DNA of 64,000 bases from Paracyclopina nana (Eukaryota > Arthropoda > Copepoda > Cyclopoida > Cyclopettidae). The stretch spans positions 4,786,501-4,850,500 of the forward strand of contig JAGUCH010000002.1 in NCBI GenBank assembly GCA_019096065.1. Reading direction: 5' to 3'. Positions within the stretch are counted from its first letter, which is position 1; each line of letters starts with the position of its first letter. The translations under genes and the position numbers were made by a program. Below the pieces are notes generated by a model. The model searched no databases, was not told the origin of the DNA, and worked only from the letters and a program-made list of their open reading frames with translations. Positions 56,641-64,000 of the stretch are shown here, piece after piece.

Positions 56641-59600
56641 ATGTCCACGTCTACGATTGATGGAGACTCGCCGGGAACAAAAGGCAGGAAGAGGAGCTTG
56701 AGGCTCAGGGGTTTACCGCCAGAGGTAAACCAGGAGAAATCAACGCCTTTTCGCCAGCTGGAGAGTAAAATCATACCGAGTGACGAACTCCTGCAGCAAG
56801 TTCCAGAAAGGCAGCTACAAAGTGCGTTGGACTGGGAGCTGTCCTGCAACTCACCAGCAGGACTTTTATTCAATTCAGTCTTGTCAAGAAGACAATCAAG
56901 CCCAAGTGTCAATACGAGGGCTATACAGCAGGATTTTGGAACATATCTGAGCATAGTTCAGACTGACATCACTGAAAACGAGGACGAAGTGTTCAATCAA
57001 AGCATGAATGTGGATGGTGCAGTGGAACCTTCGGCTAGTGGCAGCAGTCGATCTAGGAATGCGTCCACAACTCAACAAGTGGGAGGTGAACCCAATTCGA
57101 GCAGTGGCACCGGCAATACAAGCAGTGTCGTGAGTGAAGGGCCGCCACCTCCAGAGAAGAAATCAGGCCAAAAGAAACCAACTGAGAAGAGCGATCGACA
57201 GTCCAAGCAAAAAAGGGCCATGGAAGCAAGGGGAGCCATCACGACTGTCATCAAGAAGATCGACGGCTTTTGTAGAGAGGCAAGGCTGCTCTGTAAAGAC
57301 GCAAAAATCAAAAACGATGAAAAAGCGCTAAAGCAAATGATGCTCAAAGCCTCTGAACTCATCACTGAAGTTGACAACAAATACTTGGAATATGTGACGG
57401 CTCACAGAGAAGTCAAACAAGATATTTCAATTCACATCGAAAGAAATAAGGCAGGAGCTGACTCTGGTTTGTCAAAAATCTACAACAAGGTGTCAAATCT
57501 TTTACAAGGCCTATATGAATCCCGTCAAACAGAGAAAGAGGATGAGGAAGCTCTGGGTCAACTCACTTTTGGTGGATCAAGCGAAAGTGAAGAGGAGTTC
57601 CAATCTCATTATGCCAGGAGCTTGCAAAGCACTGCATCAGCGAACAAGACAAAAGCCTCCTCAGTTAATCCAAATGCAGATACTGTTGTGGGTGGAGCGG
57701 AAGAAATTGATCGAGAAATCATCGATGAACAAGAGAAACTGACGGCTCTAGTTAAACAAAAAATCCGAGAAATGACTGAAAGCAACCCAGAGCCATCATC
57801 CTCAAAAAATGGGCACAAGGGATCCAAGAGGACAAAAAGCGAGGAGGAAAAAGCAGTCCTGGCCACGCGTGAGCAGCTTCGCATCAGGGCAGCCAAACTC
57901 AAGCAAGTGCTGGCTCAGGAAGAACCCTCCCACGTAGTGTCAAACTGCATTACTGCTCTAGAAGCAACCTTGGCAGTCTATGAGGCACAGTGGAATGATT
58001 TGCTCGACGTGGATGAAAGAGCGGCTGGCTTACTTGAAACACATGAGGTGAATTACAACAAGATCATCAAGCATGCAAAGAAAGCCGTCGACATCATGGT
58101 GCCAGCTGAGAACACTGTAAAGTCGCATGTAAAGGCCCTCATCAAAGACAAGTACTTCGAAGCGAAGAAAGCACGGGCGAAGTATTCACCCATTGAGCAC
58201 GTTCTGTACACCAGGGATGGCCACAAGCTAGTTTTAGACCCAACGACCAAGCAGTTCACACTGGCCAATGATGGACCAGTAATGGGAAAAGTTCCCAATG
58301 GAGGAGACCCTGATTCGCCCAGTGAGCCATCAGATGATGAAGGCAACAGCTCCAGAAACAATGGAGGAGGCCGAAGGCCCAAGAAGAATCCTGATGACTC
58401 AGACGATGGGAAAGGGTTCTGGTCAGGATCATCAGATGAAGAGGAAGAATACAGTGGCACAAGAAGCTCAAGAGAGTCGTCTGCTCTGCCAGGGAGCTCC
58501 ACATCCATTCATCCGAAACGAAGCAAGCCAGTCAAGTTTGAAAACCTGAAGGTGCCTCCCTTTACAGGTCATGATGATATGGAGTACTTCGACTTCAGAG
58601 AAGACTTCAAGACCTTGGTCCATCGAGATCAAGACATGAAGGTCAAGGAAAAGCTCATGAGATTACGACAATGTACGAAAGGAGGACCTGCATATGAATA
58701 TGTCCGATATGCTGAAAGATCAGCTGCAGGATATTTGGAAGCCCTGAGGGAATTGGAAGAAGAATATGGAAACACTGAGAGGCTTCTTCTCTATGCCAAC
58801 AAAAAGTTGAGAGAAATGCCGCCGATAGACCAAACTGATAAGGCCACCATTCAAAAGGTTCGAAACCACATCAGGCTCTTTATGTCACACTTGAAGGCAA
58901 GCTCCAGGGGAACTATGACCGAGAAGGAGAAGAAGGCTTATGCATCAAACATCATCCAGAACATCAAGTTCACAGCATCCACGGAACCGTACGTGAGAAC
59001 CTTTCTCACCACGAAGAATGCCTACGCCTTCAACTTGGACTTGTTCAATGAATGGGCAAAAACGACAGTGCAACAGCACTTCAGGGCAGACATCGACAAC
59101 GTGCACAATGATCAAACAACCACAGCCGCTGTAAAGCCCACTTCAACATCTACATTCCAACCAAAGAAGTATGAAGATCGGGCTCCAATGTTTACACGAG
59201 GCACTTTCAAGCCGAGAAATGTCTTGTCTATTCAAATCGACGGCATGGTTGACGAGCCAACATATTCAGTCGAGCAAGAGGAGGCTGATGATATGGCAAT
59301 CACGGTCATGAGCGTGGCCCAAGATGAAGGATATACCTTCCTAGCTTGTCCCATCTGCAGCCAAGACCATCTCATCCCGATGTGCCCCAAATTCAAAGCT
59401 GCCACCGACAAGAAAAAATATTATCTTGTAAAAGACAGTGGAGCTTGCTTCCGGTGCTTGAGGGGGCTACATCGCCGGGTCAAATGCCAATCGCAGCTCA
59501 AATGCAAGGAGTGTGGTTCAGACGAACACAATTCATGGCTGCATGCTCCGGACGCAGCCGTCAACCAGAGCAGAGTTGACAAGATATCAGGGGCCAATGT

Positions 59601-59754
59601 CTCCACAGCCTCCACCGAAGCTCTGGCAGCAGAGATCAAAGAACTGGTCAAAGTAGTTTCATCACTAGCGAAAATCAAAAGTGAACCCAGTGTTGCTTCT
59701 CCTTCCATCTCTACGCAGTCATCCAACACCAACTCATCACTGGTAAAAAATTAA
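56641..59754 (+). CDS. gag: BEL/Pao Gag-type polyprotein with zinc-binding Cys/His region
   Basis: 1037 residues. A long N-terminal part includes two lysine-rich helical stretches that look like coiled coil. Acidic and Ser-rich linkers come next, and then the DUF1759-type region (KFENLKVPPFTGHDD, MRLRQCTKGGPAYEYV) typical of BEL elements. Cys/His clusters end it (CPICSQDHLIPMC, CFRCLRGLHRRVKC, CKECGSDEHNSWLH). The stop TAA at 59752 directly follows the slippery site AAAAAAT. No damage was seen. Confidence 0.93.
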   Translation: MSTSTIDGDSPGTKGRKRSLRLRGLPPEVNQEKSTPFRQLESKIIPSDELLQQVPERQLQSALDWELSCNSPAGLLFNSVLSRRQSSPSVNTRAIQQDFGTYLSIVQTDITENEDEVFNQSMNVDGAVEPSASGSSRSRNASTTQQVGGEPNSSSGTGNTSSVVSEGPPPPEKKSGQKKPTEKSDRQSKQKRAMEARGAITTVIKKIDGFCREARLLCKDAKIKNDEKALKQMMLKASELITEVDNKYLEYVTAHREVKQDISIHIERNKAGADSGLSKIYNKVSNLLQGLYESRQTEKEDEEALGQLTFGGSSESEEEFQSHYARSLQSTASANKTKASSVNPNADTVVGGAEEIDREIIDEQEKLTALVKQKIREMTESNPEPSSSKNGHKGSKRTKSEEEKAVLATREQLRIRAAKLKQVLAQEEPSHVVSNCITALEATLAVYEAQWNDLLDVDERAAGLLETHEVNYNKIIKHAKKAVDIMVPAENTVKSHVKALIKDKYFEAKKARAKYSPIEHVLYTRDGHKLVLDPTTKQFTLANDGPVMGKVPNGGDPDSPSEPSDDEGNSSRNNGGGRRPKKNPDDSDDGKGFWSGSSDEEEEYSGTRSSRESSALPGSSTSIHPKRSKPVKFENLKVPPFTGHDDMEYFDFREDFKTLVHRDQDMKVKEKLMRLRQCTKGGPAYEYVRYAERSAAGYLEALRELEEEYGNTERLLLYANKKLREMPPIDQTDKATIQKVRNHIRLFMSHLKASSRGTMTEKEKKAYASNIIQNIKFTASTEPYVRTFLTTKNAYAFNLDLFNEWAKTTVQQHFRADIDNVHNDQTTTAAVKPTSTSTFQPKKYEDRAPMFTRGTFKPRNVLSIQIDGMVDEPTYSVEQEEADDMAITVMSVAQDEGYTFLACPICSQDHLIPMCPKFKAATDKKKYYLVKDSGACFRCLRGLHRRVKCQSQLKCKECGSDEHNSWLHAPDAAVNQSRVDKISGANVSTASTEALAAEIKELVKVVSSLAKIKSEPSVASPSISTQSSNTNSSLVKN

Positions 59755-59799
59755 TAGTATCTCACCAAAGCAGCTTAAATAAACGTATGGCTTTGGTGA
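59745..59799 (+). promoter_or_regulatory. -1 ribosomal frameshift signal between gag and pol
   Basis: AAAAAAT at 59745-59751 is in the X-XXY-YYZ phase (GTA AAA AAT TAA). After 10 bases comes a perfect 10-bp stem TCACCAAAGC/GCTTTGGTGA (59762-59771 with 59790-59799) and an 18-base loop. A -1 slip enters exactly the open pol frame, which is not closed across this point. Confidence 0.75.
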
Positions 59800-62700
59800 A
59801 TACACTCATCTCATCAACTACAAATGTAGAAGGACACTCCATATGTGCACCAGCGAGACTTCAGCGGCCAAAGAAACGGGCAGTGAACGCAGTGTTGCCA
59901 GACTACCAGAAAACATTATTTCCAATTGTGCCTGTCTACGTATCTAATCCGCTCGAACCAGCTGATGAAATTCTGATCAATGTTTTTCATGATACAGGAA
60001 GTGAGATGACATTTATTACAGAAGCGCTGCAAAAGAAGCTTAAACTTGAAGGGGTAGAGAGCAATCAAAATTTACATTTTGTAGGAGCCAGTGCCAACTT
60101 TAGATCTGAGGAAGTAGTATTAAATTTGAGACCAGCTGCTCCGGTCCCAGGGCATCCGAATCAAATGTACCAGATCCCCGCTAATACACTTCCAGCTCTA
60201 CAGCCCAATATGAAATTACCCCCCATTAAGCTTTTACAAGACAAGTTCCCACATCTGCGCAACGTTGAATTTTCTCCATTTGCAAAAGGCCCGCCTGAGA
60301 TGCTTGTTGGTGTGGACAACTTCGATCTTATTTGCAGCTTAAAAACAGTACAAGGTGAAAATCCAAAGCACCCAGTCTATCAACTAACAAGGCTTGGCCC
60401 AACAGTGTACTATTCAGAAAATAAGGGCAAAGTGTTAATAGTCTCATCGATACAAGAAGGAAGACAGTGTTGTCCCAATGCTCCGCCCTATGAAGCACTC
60501 AGGGCTCTTTATCAACTCGAAGACTACAGTGATAGACATTTCAAGAAGCCGTTAAGTGTCAACGAACAAAGGGCTATGGACCTGCTCAAGCAAACCAAGC
60601 AGCTTCCATCAGGAGATATTATAGTGCCAGCATTGTGGAAACCCGATGAACCACAGTTCAAATCAAATTACTTTGAAATCCGCAACGACACCAATAACGT
60701 GGTGAGAAGACTAAAAAACACAAGCATGGCTGCATATCAAAAGGCTTGTGAAGAAATTGAAGAATGGCTCAAACTGGGCTTCATACGAATCCTTGGACCT
60801 CATGATGATCTCACCATAGGCAGGTTTTTAGCGTGGCTCCTGGTAAAAAGGCTGGATAAACCAAGCATGCCAATCCGGATTGTGTTTGACGGCACAAGAA
60901 AATCCAAAGATGGGAAGTCGCTCAATGACGCATTACTGCCAGGACCAAAACTTCAAACCGAGTGCCTTGACATCATCATTATGGCCAGAGAAAATCCAGT
61001 GTGCTTTACAGCTGACATCTCAAAAATGTACTTGAGATTCAAGCTAAAAGAAGAAGATCGTAAATACCATCGTTTCACATGGGAAAATCAAGCATATGAA
61101 TTTATCTCTGTTCCATTTGGCACTACATCTGCCCCCTGCATGGCGATATATAGCCTTCAAATGCACGCTGAAAAGTACAAGGAGACAAAGCCGGAAGCAT
61201 ACGAGCTCATCAAGAAGTCACTTTACGTAGATGACTTGATTGCCTCAGTTGAGGATGTTACTCAGTTTAAAAAAGTCTCTCAGGATCTGATAGAGATCAT
61301 GTCATCGGCGAACCTCCCTCTGAGAAAGTGGACATGCTCAGATCCTCAAGGGCTGCAACACATTCCAGAGGACTGGAGGGCATCAAAGTACCAAGTAAAG
61401 GATGACATTGATGTCACGAACAAGGCTCTAGGAATGTGGATCAACCAAGTTGATGATACCATCGTTTTTCAAAAACCATCGTACGACAATTTCGTCAACG
61501 AGCCGCTGACTTTGAGAACAATGGTCAGATATACACCAAGACTTTTTGACATCCTAGGACTCATAACGCCAACCATGTTGCCAGCAAAATTACTTATACA
61601 AGCAACATGCGCCTTGAGGTCAACGTACAACCTGACGTGGGACACTGACCTCAGCACACTCAACACTGAAGAGTCCAACAACATCATCACAAAATGGCAC
61701 AAGTTTGTAAAAGACCTGGATGACGTAGTGCACTTCAAGTTTCCAAGAGCCATCAGAAGAGCCCCAGCGCTGAAAAGAGTTTTACACATCTTTACAGACG
61801 CAAGTGATTCAGCCTACGCTGCATGTGCGTATATGGTGTGCTTTTACAAGGATTCAATTGACTCCAACTTAATAACGTCACGCATGAAATTATGCCCATT
61901 GAACGAGACAAGATCCATTCCGGAGAAAGAGCTCCTTGGTGCAGTGCTTGGTGCCAGACTGATGAGCTACCTGTTGGAAATTTTGTCGAGTATCTCTGCA
62001 GTGTACTTGTGGACAGATTCGCAGGTGGTACTCATGTGGATAGCCAAACCCGCTAGAAATTGGAAATTATTTGTCGGCAGACGAGTATCAGAGGTTTTCG
62101 AGTTAACTCACATGTTCACATGGAACCACATCAAAGGCACACTGAATCCAAGTGACAAACCAACGAGAGGAGTATCTGCCAAAGATCTAGCTGAAGATAA
62201 AGTATGGAAACATGGTCCAGACTTTCTTCTAGGTCCAGAGGAATCATATCCACATGAAGAACTCAAAGTTACCGATGATGACATCGCAGCAGCACAAAAA
62301 GCAGAGAAGAAAATTGTCAGTGCTGTGGAAAATTTCGTCAGGGCGGGAGAAAGCATAGTGCCATTGCATCTTATTCCATCAGAGCAACAGAAGTTAGCAT
62401 GGAAAAGATGGCATTACTGCGAAGATTTCCCACTAGACATTACTGTTCTAAAATACAGAGCGATCATCAGAAAGTATGCGTTTCTGGCCCGGTGGAAAAG
62501 ATTGGCTGTAAAAGAGCTAAAAACCAAGCTTGTCACCAAAGGCAAAGAGCCAGAACCACACGAGTTACAAAAAGCAGAGTGCATCATCATGGGCATATTT
62601 CAACAAAAAGAATACAAGACGGAGCTTGACTTTTTCTATGCACATGCGAAGTGGCCAAAAGTTTCCAGACTTGCTGCACTCAATGCGTTTATTGGACATT

Positions 62701-64000
62701 ATGGAGAATTACGCATGAGAGGAAGAACATATCAAGGAGAGCCAACCTGGATTGGACGAAACAGGATCATAGTGCCGGCGGCATTAGCAGTGCAAGTCTG
62801 TCAGGACATTCACGAATCAATGGGCCATGGATATGGAGTGACAACTTTAGTTTCAAAACTACAAGAGAATTACTTCGTCAGGGGAGCGTCTGCCATATTT
62901 CAGAGCCTGATGAGAAGATGCTGGCAGTGCACAGTCGCCCAAGCCAAAGTAATGAGACAAGTGATGGCACCATTACCTGCAAACTTCTTGGTGTCTGCCA
63001 GCGAGATGTTTCCCTTCAAAAGGATATCCATAGACTATGCTGGCCCATTCGTAGTCAAATATGGCAGAGGCAACACAAAACTTTACGTGCTAATTGCGCT
63101 CTGTAGAGACACCAAAGCAATACACGTGGAAGTCACTCCTGACATGACCACCACAAGCCTGAAAAATGCGTTGGATAGAATGGTAGCTCGCACTGGCCCA
63201 CCTCAGCAAATAAGGAGTGACCAGGGGGCGGGGCTCAAGAAATTAAGGATGGAAATCGTGCACAATCCCAGACACAAAGAACTTATGGAAAGATTGCAAA
63301 CAGTGGACTGGGATGAGTTGAGACAACAGTCTTCAAAAATAGGCGTGGCCGAATGGAGGTTCTCCCCGCCCTACGGCCCTAACTGTAATGGGTTGGCCGA
63401 GGCAGCCGTGAAGAATTGGAAAAAGGCCATGTATCGAATAGCTGGCGAACATCTTCTCACATTTGAAGAATTCAGAACATTAGCCCAACGAGCAGAAGGC
63501 ATTGTGAACGGCAGGCCTATTGGGCAAGTAGATGGGCACATATTAACCCCCAACCATTTTACAATGAGAGGCCCAGGAGGAGAATTACTTCCCAGCATCG
63601 ATCCAAGTGACATAGACACGCTACCGAAGAGATACGCCGTCATTGAAAGGTGCCTCCAAGATCTCTGGAACTTCTGGATAAAAGGTTGGCTCACCAGAGT
63701 TCAAAAACTGCCAAAATGGTGCAACTTTATACGGTCGGTCAAAGTGGGAGATCCCGTTGTTTTGGTTGATCCTAGACAGTTCACCAAAAAGAACACTTGG
63801 AGACTTGGTGTGATAGAAAAAGTGTACCTCAACACTGACGGCTTAATTCGACGTGTCATTGTAAAATACGCCGTCACTCAGCAGACAAAAAAGGGAGAAA
63901 GCATCACAAAGTTCAAGTATGCTGAAAGGCCAATACAACACTTAATTCCCTTGCCCACGCTAGCTGAGGAAGACCAAGCTCAAATTGTGCCCCGGATGAA
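59751..64000 (+). CDS. pol: BEL/Pao Pol: protease, RT, RNase H, integrase (3' end beyond window)
   Basis: A frame of more than 1,400 codons, open from the frameshift site to the window end. An aspartic protease comes first (VFHDTGSEMTF). RT follows (RIVFDGTRKSKDGKSLND, FTADISKMYL, YVDDLIAS with both catalytic Asp), and the RNase H region after it (HIFTDASDSAY). The integrase has a zinc site (ESMGHGYG...CWQC) and the three acidic residues in ISIDYAGPF, IRSDQGAG and NGLAEAAVK. A DUF5641-type C-terminus (KVGDPVVLVDP) closes it. No inner stop was found on reading through. Order and motifs are those of BEL/Pao, not Gypsy. Confidence 0.93.

Larger units (their letters stand above)
56309..64000 (+). 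mobile_element. BEL/Pao LTR retrotransposon, 5' LTR to near the end of pol (cut by window end)
   Basis: Order: candidate LTR, primer-binding site, gag, pol with protease, RT, RNase H, integrase and DUF5641-type tail. RT has a YVDD box and protease a DTGSE site. Both gag and pol are open, so the copy looks autonomous. The 3' LTR and any target duplication lie outside the window. Confidence 0.92.

Noticed and set aside
58053-58508. 151-codon antisense ORF opposite BEL gag
   Set aside because: Ser/Leu-rich shadow of the Glu/Asp/Ser-rich gag linker.

Overview
This is nuclear DNA of an animal, most likely an arthropod and probably a crustacean or another pancrustacean. Genes on both strands are cut by short GT-AG introns, mostly 50-80 bases, and encode metazoan proteins. 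The first is a secreted heme peroxidase, followed by a Mesh-type junction protein with NIDO, AMOP, VWD, Sushi and TM segments. PKA-C3/PRKX, PDH E1 alpha, G beta 5, VPS8, BTBD17 and COG7 come next, and the host genes end with NPC1 and a CIB-like EF-hand protein. The species cannot be named from the sequence alone.

Layout. 1-1345: inverted-repeat (foldback) region. 2398-4797: peroxidase (+). 5140-10117: Mesh (+), with two alternative last exons. 12579-13761: PRKX-type kinase (+). 14577-15021: hAT-like MITE. 15518-17180: PDH E1 alpha (+). 18420-19505: two small unrecognised ORFs, 17 bases apart and both with a myristoylation-type N-terminus. 20027-21248: G beta 5 (-). 21705-25986: VPS8 (-). 26729-27451: TA-flanked MITE cluster. 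27605-29158: BTBD17 (-), divergent from COG7 (+) at 29496-31999. 32386-42066: GC-rich Gypsy-type LTR element with an intact envelope-like ORF, flanked by ATAG. 42461-48055: 5.6-kb foldback element made of 322-bp tandem repeats in two opposed arms. 48468-54847: NPC1 (+), again with alternative last exons. 55746-56304: 3' half of a CIB-like gene (-). 56309-64000: BEL/Pao element with open gag and pol, running off the window.

Function. The host genes are mainly secretory, membrane-traffic and signalling housekeeping: COG7 (Golgi tethering), VPS8 (CORVET tethering), NPC1 (lysosomal sterol export), Mesh (smooth septate junction), G beta 5 and PKA-C3. Nothing shows that they are co-regulated as a cluster. 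The transposon-rich half (32-64 kb) contrasts sharply with the compact gene-dense half (2-32 kb).

The most interesting signals are these: the giant foldback locus with a 10-bp flanking direct repeat; a viral-glycoprotein-like ORF kept open in an LTR element whose polymerase has decayed; a complete -1 frameshift signal (AAAAAAT, 10-base spacer, perfect 10-bp stem-loop) at the BEL gag-pol junction; duplicated alternative transmembrane/tail exons in Mesh; and a 16-bp GATA palindrome just upstream of Mesh.
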